This document shows positions 11,816 to 23,153 of a stretch of 60,410 nucleotides of DNA, piece after piece. This DNA is from Parachlorella kessleri (lineage: Eukaryota; Chlorophyta; Trebouxiophyceae; Chlorellales; Chlorellaceae), in contig BBXU01000099.1 in NCBI GenBank assembly GCA_001598975.1, positions 1 to 60,410 of the forward strand, in the 5' to 3' direction. The notes beneath the pieces are model-generated. The model worked only from the letters and a program-made list of their open reading frames with translations, ran no database searches and was not told the DNA's origin. The first letter of the stretch is position 1. Each line of letters begins with the position of its first letter. Made by a program: the position numbers and the translations under genes.

Positions 11816-12121
11816 CACTCGCCTAAGGCCAAAAAATACCAAAAGCTTCAAGCTAACCCTAGCTTGTGCGTCATGGGGGGGGTTAGTAGCTGTATAAGGA
11901 ATGGAGGAAATGCAAGATGACAAGCGGCGAGGAGACCCTATGCAAGCTGCTACTGGCGCTGCCAACTTACAAACAAGAGCTACCTTATGGGAAACTTTCA
12001 AGCAAAAGGACTAATGGCAGAAGCAAATTCGAGGTGGATATATCAACAAGACCTGTTGGCAAGGCGAGCTTGCCTGACTTGTCAACATCTGTTCCATCTG
12101 GGCACCTGCGGACGACATCGC
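11816..12121. other. convergent 3' region
   Basis: The Hsp100-like gene (plus) and the CCDC148 gene (minus) converge here with only 306 nt between stop codons. TTACA at 11967-11971 (TGTAA on the minus strand) is a plausible polyadenylation signal for CCDC148. The 3' UTRs probably overlap. Confidence 0.5.
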
Positions 12122-15100
12122 TTAGGCCAGCCCCAGCTGCTGCAGCGTTGTAAGTGTCTCAGGGCGGGGTACCTTGGCAGGACGGGCTTGTGCAACCACC
12201 TCACGAGCATACTCAAAGGTATGAAGGTTCAGGCGGCGCAGAGCCTGCAGGGTAGCAGTGGTCGCTGTGCGTAGCTTTGGTTATTCTGCCCATGAGGTTG
12301 CTGCAGGCCTGACAGCTTGCGCAAGCATTCCCCCCTCCAATATGCATAAGCACAAGACGTCCAGGTTAAACAATCACTACGCGAGAAGCCCAAAACTATT
12401 ATGGCTGGCAATGTGCAATCCAGCCCAGCAGACGGACTGGCAGCAGAATGCCCTTGCCTCAAACAGCTTGAACCGCTGGTCCTTCAGGACATCATCAGTT
12501 GTGAAGCCGCAGATTGCACGGAATGCTGCCTCGCCCCCCGCCCTCCTGGGCCCACCAGCTGCCCTGCTGGATTCAGTCGGGGCAACCACTCGCTGGGGGT
12601 CACACTCCACAGCTGGCGCCACCTGCAGGCGGCTGCGACCACATAGATTACGCCGCAATCCTTGTCAGTGTACAGCTGGGCTATGGAGGGCACCTGAGCT
12701 GCTGCATTGACAACATATACTATAACATATACTATAATATATACCCATCATATACTGGCTTGGAAGCTCAAGAAAGCCAGAGCGCAAAGTCCAGTCTTGT
12801 CATACCAACCCTCTGTTCGCAGTACCTGCCACCATTGACATCCACATACACGCTTGGATCCAGACCTGGACCGTAACAAACTGGTCGACCTGTCACTCCA
12901 GAGTCCAAAACAAGCAAGCCTTTCAGCCCCCAGCAGGCAAACCTGTGCTCGCAGCCTCTCCAAGGCAGCTTCCCTGCGTTGGTCCTCCATCTCCTGTGCC
13001 TCCCTGGCCCTTGCTGCAGCATTGGCTCGGTCAGTGGCCAACTGCCGCCGGAGCTGCACGCGCTCCTTGTTGACCACCACCTTTGCCGCCGCCTGCACCT
13101 CAAAAGGGATCACACATTAAATGGCAAGAGGAGGGAATGAGGGCTTGCTATTGAGCAGCCAAACCGCAAGTCAGCATAAGGAATGTCAGTCCTGGGAGAA
13201 AGGTTTGCTCAAGTAAAATGCCTTCCATGGTCACTAGAGCGGCACAGCAACAAGCCCTGGGTACGGTGGTTCCAGGCCCAAAATTCCTGGGACCGTTGAA
13301 GTTTCCCGTCTCAGGCTACCTTTTCCTGCTCTTGCACCTCCCTGGCCTCCTTCTGTGCCAGCTCCGCCTGCTGCTTGGCAGTCTGTGCATCCCTGCAGCA
13401 CCAACCAGGCAGATGTCAGTGCAGGGCTTTTCTGTATAGACCCAGAACTCAGGCTAGTATTGCATGAAAGGCGAGCCATCTCCCTTGTGAAAACCTGCCT
13501 AGGGACAGCATCGAAGCGCAGCCACCATACCGCAGCACACCAGCTGCTGCCAACCTGTGCTGAGCCAGCAGTGTGTGCAGCCGTGCCCTGTAACGCTCGT
13601 GGTCAGCTTCCCGCCCACGCCGCTGCTCTTCTTCCTCGACCTGCTTGGCTACTTGCTGCTTCAACTCCTGGGTCTTCTTTGCCTCCCTCTCCGCCTGGAG
13701 CTGGTTGACGACCTGTGCATGTCAGGATCACTTGTGTTAGTTTGAGTCATCACTTATAGCTGGGGGTTGGTTGGGTGGTGATGGATGGAAGCCTGGGTCA
13801 ACCCAAGTGCGCCCCGGCTTATGTTTCCTTGGCACCATTCCATCAGCACAATGCTGAAACAGGCCTGCCAAGGCGGACCCCCAATCCGATCCCTTGCAGG
13901 CCTGACAGATCCTCTAGGCATAGAAGACACTGCACACCTTGGTCCGCTGCAGCAATGCGGCCTCGAACGCCAGCCTCTCAGCTGCCGCCCCGGCCTGCTC
14001 CAATGTCTCATTTGCCGATTCGGCCAGCAAAGCCATGGCGGCTGCTAAGAAGGACTGCACATCAGATTCCCACCCTGCAACGAGGGGAGGCCAGGGCTCA
14101 ATGAAAGCAAACTTTGTTAGCTTCAACGCCGCACAGTGGAGCTACTTGTGAGCGCCACTATCCCAGCAAGATTACAGTGGCCAGATATCCACCAGAAGGT
14201 TCCCATCAACCCAAGTCATTCCATTCAGGTTTTGTGGCGCACCTCGCTGCACTTGGAGAAGATCATTGCGAAGGCGAGTGGCTTCCTTGTGCCATGCATA
14301 GAACCCCCGCAACTGTGCATCCGTCTTCTGCGGCAGCCGTAGCTGTATGCGTGCTATGACCGCCGCTTGGCTAGCCGAGGCACCCGCCTCCCTCAGGCAG
14401 TCCTGCCTGCATGCCAGCTTACTGCCAGCTTAGGAGTACATGATGACATTCATTGGCATTTCATGACATCGTCAGGAGCTCGCCACAGCACATTTGCGCC
14501 CATATTGTTTAGTAACTCTGTTGCACACAAACGCTGATCAATTCCAGCTGTGGCCATGCCTACCTACACACAAAAACCTGTGGTTTGGGAGAAGAAAGGC
14601 CTTGTGAACTGGGTCTGTTGGTAAGGTCTAGTAAGCCACTACTCACCTGATCCTGATGAAAGCCGCCTGTTCTTCTTCAGTCCACCCAAAGGCCTCTGAT
14701 GGGGCCACAACCACCCCAGAGGCGCCGTCGCTGCCCTCCTGTGAGCCTCCGAGCAGATCATCAAGCGCAGCAGCTGCTATCTCCTCAAACTCGCAGTCCT
14801 GAGGCGCAGCCAGACCCGCAACTGCACAGTCACTGCAACCAGTGCTGCTAGATTCCCTGGATGCCCAAGCTGGGCTGCCGGCCGTGCTTGATGCTTGCGA
14901 TTCACCTTGCGCTGACTGATGCTGCCGCTGCAGGAAGGCAGCATATGCCATGGCAGACTGTTTGCGTCTCTGGAAGTAAACAGCCTCCCGCTGCGCTGCA
15001 GCCTCGTGCAGCTGCTGCTTGACGTCGTCCTCGACCAGCGGGTGCTGGGCACATAGATCCTACAGTAAGCCCACCAGAGGTCTTGCTTCATCATACGGTG

Positions 15101-15924
15101 CTCTTTGATCCTCCAATATACAAGGACAGTGAATGTGGCAAACTGCGGTAGTCCCCGAACATGACTGACCAAACACAGCAAGTTGCGGAGAAGATGCGAA
15201 GAGATAAAGGGGCGCTGGAGCAGGGTCCACTGCAACCCCACCTGCACACGCTCCCTTAAGCTGTCACCGCTGTTTCCTTCACCACACCGCTTTCTGACGC
15301 TGGCAGCCTGGCTTCGTGCCTCTTTATAGAGGCTGGTCGCCAGGCTGGCCAGCTCCTGCCCCGCTCCTGACAGGCCCTGCCGCATGGCCTCTACATGCCC
15401 CTGAATCTCCGTTACGGCGCCAGCTCCTAGGGGCACTCTTCGGCTCCTGTGGTAAGATCCAGATCACTTGCTGCGCCGTCAGGATAACACAACTTTAACA
15501 AGCAGGCATCATGATGTCCTGACACAGGACTGGCCTCCCTCCTTTGCTGCAGTGAAGTGCTTGCGAGGGGATTGGCGCACCTTGCCGCCTCAAGAAGGTC
15601 TGATATGACCATAGACAATGATACGGCCCCCGACACCAGCCCCTCGGTCTGAGCAAACTGGGGAAGCTGGTCATCGCCTTCCCCGTTGCCTTCCAGTGCC
15701 AGCAGCAGCTCAAGCAGGCAGGCATTTGTGCGTACAGCATCAGTAAGGCCCGCCGAACAGTCCGCAACCTCCTGTGTAAGCTGGTGCTGTATCACTAGCC
15801 AGCTGTGCTCGCCTGCCTGCTGGCGTGCAGCTTTCTGCTTGCAGTTAACATAGCTGTCCAGCTGGGCAGCCTGAAGCCAGGAAACGGAGGGAGTTAGGGT
15901 GTGCGAGTTTGGCTTCTCAGCCAT
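12122..15924 (-). CDS. CCDC148: CCDC148 homologue (coiled-coil protein)
   Basis: Exons on the minus strand are 15924-15581, 15446-15242, 15059-14647, 14406-14243, 14074-13938, 13712-13531 (or ending at 13555), 13392-13320, 13092-12943, 12622-12458 and 12244-12122, all in phase, for about 651 residues (human CCDC148 is near 590). The middle is long charged coiled coil rich in E, K, R and Q. The diagnostic part is the C-terminus: FDP-like ECDPQRVVAP, then FTTDDVLKDQRFKLFE and ALRRLNLHTFEYAREVV, which line up with the conserved tail of animal CCDC148. From family knowledge CCDC148 is associated with ciliated organisms; its molecular role is little known. The last intron (12457-12245) uses a GC donor (GAG|GCAAGG). 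The donor choice in the sixth exon is ambiguous because both options keep phase. Confidence 0.8.
12712..12745. repeat. AT-rich tandem repeat in CCDC148 intron
   Basis: About three imperfect copies of a 12-base unit close to ACATATACTATA lie in the intron between the 13092-12943 and 12622-12458 exons. It stands out sharply from the GC-rich surroundings. It is a simple-sequence repeat with no evident function. Confidence 0.7.
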
Positions 15925-16496
15925 AAAAAGGGCATTGGACGCGCCTGTTGGAGCAGCTGCGCCTGGCTGCTCTTGAAATCGGCAGGTTGTAAGGTTGCCC
16001 GACGCCTCATCCTTCGCCTACAGACACCCTCACATCAGGAGGGCTTGTAGCGACTAGCAGCACCAGATGTATGCTTTCCGCAGTTGGACAAAGGATACAG
16101 AATTAAGAGTCACTTTCACGCATGCTCCACGTGCTGTGCCAACCCACCCAGCGCGCGCGGAGTTGCATTGAGTTTGGAGAACAGGACTCGATGCATTTTT
16201 CGTAGAGTACAGGCAAGATCTTCTCGTTATTTCACCCCTGGGGGCTACATGGGGTGCCTTGGATGGAGTGTACACACTTGCTAGAATACAGTTGATGATG
16301 TATGGAACGTACAACCCTTCAAGTGATTTGCAACAAAGGATTTTATGTGCTAACGTGCAGGTGCCCGAAGCTCTCTCCCGTCTAGTCACCTTGCCACTCA
16401 CACTGATCACTATAAATCACTGCCGCTTAGGATTTTCAATTGAAGGGATTGCAAAACCACTGGCCACTTAGCCAACTGCCCTGCGATCCAAGCGGC
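15925..16496. other. intergenic: CCDC148 promoter and SAM gene 3' UTR
   Basis: Between the CCDC148 start codon and the stop of the upstream SAM-domain gene (both minus strand) I see no exon that can be supported. It should hold the CCDC148 promoter and the SAM gene 3' UTR. Confidence 0.4.
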
Positions 16497-19230
16497 CTAC
16501 TCCTGTCCCAGCTCTGCCTCCATGCCCCGGATCACACGCTTCAGTTCTGACACCGTCTCCTCATGCATGGTCAGCTCCTGCTTCAAAGCCTCCAGCTTGA
16601 GGAGCTTGAGAGCACGGGATTCTTCCACCTGCGAGCAGCAGCACACGGTGCTGACAGCTCTTCTGCCAAGCTGGACGATCTGTGGTGTACCTGGGTATGT
16701 TCAGGGCCAGCCTAGTTACGGGGCCCTTGCAGTCTTGCCCACATGCATGTCGCATTGTACAGATACTTATCGTGTAGGTCAAAATTGACATGCTGCCGTG
16801 TAGGTATGCTGGGGACACTTGGCCACCCACATCCGCCTGCAGTTCAGGTAGCACAGGCAACAATGACACTACACTGTCCAAGATCCAGACTCTCAATCTA
16901 TAGGTACTCTACCCCCACCTGCGGGTATGCCGTGCCTCCCCTTGCGAGTGGTGGCGCTGGCGCAGCTGCAGCGAGCCCTGCATCTGCCCTCCGCTTTGCC
17001 AACCGCTGCTCCATGCCGGGCGCCACCTGTCTGCACTCAGCGGCAGCAGCCCACAGCGTGGCGCCAGCCGGCACCCGAGACAGGCCCCCCACTGTGCTGG
17101 GGTTGAGCAGCGCATACGAGTCGCAGGTCGAGGCTGAGCCGGCCTGTTGTCGGCCCTGCTGCTGCCGTTGGTGCCGAGCGCCAGGGGCCGCGTCGTCTGG
17201 AAAAAGCTGGGCCAACAAGGCACGCTCCATGGGCCTGGTTCCTAGGCTTGACAGGTGCATGCCTTGCTGCTGGCCCACAACCTCCGGTGGCTGTGCATCA
17301 GAACCTGCACAGGCTGCCTTGACAGGCGGCGCTTGCGCCCCTGCATGGCTTGCCCTGCCGAGCCTCCCGGTTGGGCTCTCATCGCAGCCAGCCTCTGCGG
17401 CAGCTGCGGCCAGGTTGTTTGCCTGCCACACCTGGAGCAGCGACTGGTGCCCTGCCCGAGCAGGCCGAGGCCTGGGCGCCCCTGCCGCCTGCTGCTGTTG
17501 CTGCTGGGGCGGCTGCAGAGGCCCCCACCCCTGCCTTTGCTGAGGTTGTGGCCGAGCAGGCGACGAGGCCTTCTGGGGCCCCTTGAGAGCTGTCCCAGAG
17601 CCCTGAAGCTGCGCTGTCCCTCGCTGCTGTGAGGGCTGCAGCTGCTGTCGGACACCATGCTGTGCCTGCCCCAAGCACTGGCCAGCAGCCAGCAATGTCG
17701 CTTGGTGAGGCTTATGGGTGATGCCCACGCTGGCCAGCTCCTCAGCCGTCAAAGCATGCACGATGCTGAGGTCTACCTCTTCTCTTACAAAGACTGCCAT
17801 GTATTGAAGCATCTGTAGGTCCTGCAGAGGACAATACCCAAGCACCTCAACTTCCTACTCAGAAAGCAGCTGCTGAGGGGTAGTAGGACGCACAGCTGCG
17901 TGTGCCTTAAACGCACGGATATGGCAGGACACTGACGTGCTATACTGTCGGCAGTATTGGCGACCCACGACACAATGGCTTGAAAGGTAGCACCACCACC
18001 ACTGCTGACAAAAAGGTCATCAGACTCAAGGCCAGGAGTATTGCTCAGGGCCCACCTGGAGCCACGCCTTCACATCTTCATACTCTGGAGGCACAGCCAC
18101 GCTCGTGTCTGCTGCTTCTGCAGGCAGCTGCCCTTCTGGGCCTGCTGCTTGCTTGCCGTTTGAGTCCAGCTGTGCCCCTCCCCCATGCGCTCTTCTGCTT
18201 AGTCCACAGTCAGGCGCTCCCGTATTGCCACCAGGCGAGGGCTCTGAGGATGAACCTCCAACTCCTGCTAGTGCATGTTTCGCCGCCGACACTGTACCAT
18301 TGGCTTGACCCCGCTCCGCTGCCTTTGCATCTATACTTGTTGCTGCGGTAGTTGCTCTTGGTGCTGCCGGGCCTGCTGCTGTTGCTGCAGGGGTGAGGCG
18401 CCGTGCCGGCCTGGCAACAGGCTGGACTGCTTCCTGGTTGAAGCTCCGCTTGCGGTGCTGTGGTTGCCTAAATCCCAGGGCCTGCTGCCGCGGATGAGCT
18501 GCCTCTTGAGAGACGGAAGTGGTGCCGACTCCAGCTACCCTGTCAGCCTTGCTTCCTGAAGCTGCTAGTGCTGGTGCGGAGCTGCCTGGGGGACGCCTAG
18601 GCGGGTGCTGGAACTCTTCATCTGACGAGCAGTTCAAGTCATAGACCTCGGACAACCTCGGCTGAGCAGCTGGCTCGCCAGCTGCCGAGTGTGCTGCACC
18701 ACCACTTCCAATGGCCAACGGCAGGGTCGTCCTCCCACAGAGACCTACCAGGGGAGCAGCCCCAGGCGCTGTGCTGGCAGCAGCTCCTGCCCCTGGCTCC
18801 TGCGGCCTTGCCGGCGCCAGAGCTGCTGCTGCTGCTGCCGCAGCTGCCGCTGGCAATACATGAACTGGAGCTTCGCACGCAGGCTGCGAGGGCTCACTCT
18901 CCCAGTCACTGTCATCGCTGTCAAGCAGTCGGGGCACGCTTCTGGCTGTGGGTGGCCTTTGCTGGCCTGCACAGGACGAGCGTAAGGCGGGCAGTATGTT
19001 GAGGTCTGGGTTTGCAAGGTGAGAGGTGCAGGGTACTAGTGCTAGGCTAGCACTTTGGGTGACGAGACGAAATACTCCCCATGCATACCGTTCACTTGAG
19101 GCGCGCAATGGAGGGGTTGGGACGCAACAACTGTTGCTGCTGCCTGTCTGACTACATTAGAAGGCGTGCTTTCCTGCTGCCTCTTGGCTGCCTTGCTTTT
19201 TGAAAGGCTAAGCTTGCTTAGCTGGGACAT
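16497..19230 (-). CDS. SAM-domain protein with C-terminal coiled coil
   Basis: Four minus-strand exons (19230-19089, 18966-18056, 17821-16919, 16628-16497) keep phase and give 695 residues. A sterile alpha motif lies at about residues 340-410, split by the second intron: VKAWLQ at the exon end, then YMAVFVREEVDLSIVHAL, LTAEELASVGIT and HKPHQATLLAA. The FVREEVD core and the DL..LGIT-like end are typical of plant SAM domains. The N-terminal 340 residues are low-complexity with an acidic DSDDSDWESE patch and an Ala run. After the SAM domain comes a long Gln/Ala/Pro-rich region, and the last 43 residues form a leucine-rich coiled coil (ALKLLKLEALKQEL). SAM domains mediate self-association or protein and RNA binding. 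I cannot place it in a named family: no nuclease, kinase or ligase domain is visible. Confidence 0.8.
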
Positions 19231-19479
19231 GCCAGTGCATCTTAAATAGAGTAACTACTGACCCTTTCACAGAACAAAGCCATTATGGCTGCGTTGCCAA
19301 AGTCAGGCTCCCAAACTTCGAAAGGCTCTCAACAGCGCGCAACAAAGTACAAAGGCACTACTCAAGTGCTTTTCAGCACAGGAGCCTACTGACTCCCCGT
19401 CTTTCAGCGATTTGCGTCATTGACGTAGTTTGCACGGCAAATCGACTGATCAACTGACCTCGACGTGTCATGCAAACTC
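19231..19479. promoter_or_regulatory. short divergent promoter region
   Basis: The SAM gene (start 19230, minus) and the WDF/YKFG-repeat gene (proposed start 19480, plus) are transcribed away from each other from 249 nt. Both promoters must lie here if the repeat-gene start is right. I recognise no specific element. Confidence 0.4.
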
Positions 19480-22400
19480 ATGCTGAGCACTGGTGTCCCA
19501 GACCCCGTGGCCCAGCGAACTCCTTGGTTGAGGAATTCCCTTCCGCGGTACCACAGGCTAGCGTTTTTCGATTACCGCCTGGCTAGCCGCACTCAGGGGG
19601 CCTCGGGCCTTGGTACTGGCACAAGTGAGTGCCTGTCTGGCAGAGGGTCCCTGTGCTCGAGAGTGTTGGACCTGGGTTTCATGGCATTGAGGTGTGCAAG
19701 CAGGAAGGTGCAACCACACAGTGGCCCAAGAAGGCAGCCAGCAGCAAGGTGCACCAGCGCCACAGCCTTGCCTCTTGTCATCTCAACCAGGGAGCCTTGA
19801 TGCCGTTCGTGCAGGGCTTCCACGGAAAATCACAAGGCGAAGCCTCGTCAGCTTCAGCTGCGCAGGCATATCTGCAGGCCCACCGCCTTCAGCACCACCC
19901 GCAGCAGCCAGGAGCCAGGCTGAGCAATCGGCTTCCACAGACGACAGTCTAGCAGGTCAAGATGCACACAACCCCAGCCACGAGGAGCAGCAAGCATATG
20001 GCAGCGGAAATGGCGGTCCGAAGCGTTGTCGTGGCGCTGCAAACGGACCAAGTGCAGTGTTGCCCAGCCAGAACGGCACTGACAACATCTATGGTGGCAG
20101 CAACAAAGAAGCAGCGTCAAGTACTCTGGCGGCTAGCAGCTCAACTATAGAGGGGCAGGGACCCAGGCTTGACCCCTCTGCCTATGTGGTCTCTTGGGAC
20201 TTTGTAACGTTCCGAGGCTGCCGGGATGGGAGCGTGGTGTACAAGTTTGGTGCTTCGGACCCTGTGGCGAGGCTGCTGATGGTGGGTCTTGCAAAACGAC
20301 GTGTGCAATCTGCTGGTGTGTTCTGTAGGGGTGAGGGACGATTCTCGGACTTTGTGTACAAACACTCTGCTCGTGCGCTTGTCTGGTCATAGGACACAAG
20401 AGGCTATCGTGATTCTAGCTCTTGGCCATACCCTGTCCTATTCTCCCAACACCACCCTTGTTATTTATGGTACTGATCGTGTGCTTCCTGGAACACAGCG
20501 TATACTTGTGGGCTCGGTTACGCTGGGTGCAAGACGACCTCCACCTCCACCTACTAAAGGGCCTCATGCTGTTTGAGTTATTTGCTGTTGGCAGGGCCCA
20601 CCCCCGCGCTTTGAGGAGCCGCTGGGCGTTACTTGGAGCAACACGCTGCGGCTGTGGGTGAAGAAAGGCACAAGTGTGGAGCTGTCCCTGCGCAAGCTAG
20701 AGCAGTACTTACAGGTGCCACAACGTCATGGCAGTGCACTATCGTGTCGTGTCCATGCCTGTGTGCAGCTGTATACTCTCTGGCTGCTGGGGTAGGGAGC
20801 TGGCCTAGGGTGAACCATGCGGAGGGGGTTGTCCTCCTAGGTTGCTCCATTTGTCCCTGATGAAGCAAGATCACCCCTTTTGATCTCCCTCTGGCTTCCT
20901 GCTGCATGCTGTCAGGCTGCCTTGTGCTCAGAGTCCCTGCCGGTGTGTGTCAGCCTACCAAGTACGGCTGGCAGAATTGAGCCCTCCTGCCTGCATGTGC
21001 TTAGGACTATGAGGAGCGGCGGTCCAGCGAGCAGTCACTCAACCACCAGCTGTATTGTGAGTACGATGACATCTTGGAAGGGATGGAGGAGCGCTTACTG
21101 GCAGCGCGGCAGGTGCAGCGCCGTAGAAGGCCGCCTGGTGGGGCTCTTGTGGGGCCAGCAGGCGCAGCAGCGGCGACAGGGCCGCAGCAGGGTGGTGCCC
21201 CCACCTGGCAGCCTGGCGCTGACAGTGGGTATAGCCCTGGGAGAAGCGGCGCCGAGGGGAAGCCAGGGAGGCAGAGGGATGGCTACAGCAGCAGCGGGGG
21301 CAGCGGGAGCGACTCAGATTCCTCCGGAAGGGTGCGGCGGGGGCGGCAGCGCAGCGGCGGCAGCAGACGGAGGGGTTCCTTGAGTGGTAGCACCCCTGGA
21401 GCCACGCTGCTCCCACCGGTCAAATGGTATGATGGCAGCAGTGCGCTGCAAGTCCAATCGATAGAGGAGCCTGCAGGCGACAAACTGGCTGTGGGAAGCC
21501 AAGACCCCGCCGAGCAGCAGGCAGCACAGGGACAGCCCGCTGAGGCAGCAGTGCTGCAGTCACAGGAGGCGCAGCAGGCAGAGCAGGCGCAGCAGGGGCA
21601 GCCCACGCGCTACGTGTGCCCAGAGGCGTATGAGATGGCATGGGACTTCTGTACCGTTCGGGGCTTCCAGGACGGCTCCCTAGTCTACAAGTTTGGCGCC
21701 AGGGACCCCAGCGAGGTATGCTAACATGCCACCTGCCATCCACTCTGGTGACCCTGTTCCCCGATGGTCGAGCCGGAGCCTTGGCCGGCCCTGCTGTTGC
21801 CCGGGTTGTACGGGGGCGGCCAAAGGCTGCACCATTGCCTATTGCTGGCTGTGTGACAGTGGTCAGTGGCATACCTGCAGCTGGGTGCATGGGGTTGCTT
21901 GGCGCTTGCGTACTGGTCTGAGTGGCAGGGTCTGTCCCAACTTGCCATGCCGGGTGCCCGGGTGTTTGGTGTTACGATTTGTCACATACACGAAGACATG
22001 CCCTCCATGGCATCCCAAGTGCTGTTGCTGCTGCTCTCGCTGTAGAGGCTGCTGAGCCAGGACGCGCTGCTGCCACCACAGCGTGAGAGCGTTGCTTGGA
22101 GCAACGCCCTCAAGCTGGGCGTCAAGAGGGCCTCCATCCTGGGGACCTTCAGCCTGCGGAAGCTCGATGACATCATGCATGACTATGCGGAGCAGGCACA
22201 GCAAGGCCACGGCGCAAGCAGCCCAAGGTAGGAAGCACAGACCCCAGATCACAGGCTGTGTCTGGTCTACTCTGTCTGGTCTACTGTACTACTACCTGAC
22301 ATACTTGTGAGGCCCCCAAGAGCATGGGAAGACAGTGCGCCTCATCCCCCATGCATTGAACTCTTTTTTCCCCTCATCTCCCTGGGCCCTCTTTCTCCCT

Positions 22401-23110
22401 AGATTGAGGGCCATAGTATGACCATCCCTGCGGAGCGCTGCTCTATTCACAGATCCTGCTACTGCAGCTTGCGGGCCCTTGCACTCAGTGATACATAGGG
22501 ACATGAATACCCAGCTCTGGTCATGAGGAGTGTATTAGTTCTGGGCGTGGACTCAATGCTGCAGGGCCCTGGACCACCCCATGCACCACACTTGGCAGGA
22601 GGTGGCAGGTCAGCTGCGGCAGCGCTGGGCAGGCTCGCTGAGGAGCTCTGGACCCTTGGAGCTGCTGCAGCAGCAGCAGCACGAGGAGGAGGAGGTCGGC
22701 GAGGAGAAGGAGGAGGAGGAGACGGAGACGGCACAGCAGCTGCGGCAGCCGCAAGAGCAGCTGCGAAGGCAGGAGCGGGCAGAGCAGCAGCAGCGAAAAG
22801 AAAAGGGGAAGCATCGAGCCACATCTACAAAGGATAGGCTGCCAAGCTCCGAGCCTGGCTTGCAATCTGTCTGTGGCACAAGCCTGCAGCTAGACCCAGC
22901 CTCCGCCACCTGCTGGTGGGACTTCTGCACAGTCAGGGGCTTGGCGGATGGCGCGCTGTTGTATAAGTTTGGCAGCACAGACCCAGCACCCCCCTACATG
23001 CGCCGCATGGGATACTGGAAGGCGCCCGCTAGTGGTGAGGCCGATGTCGACCGTCAGCAGCAGACACTGCCGCCAAAGCAGCAGGAAGCGCAGCAGGCAG
23101 AGCAGGTGAT

Positions 23111-23153
<43 letters not shown>

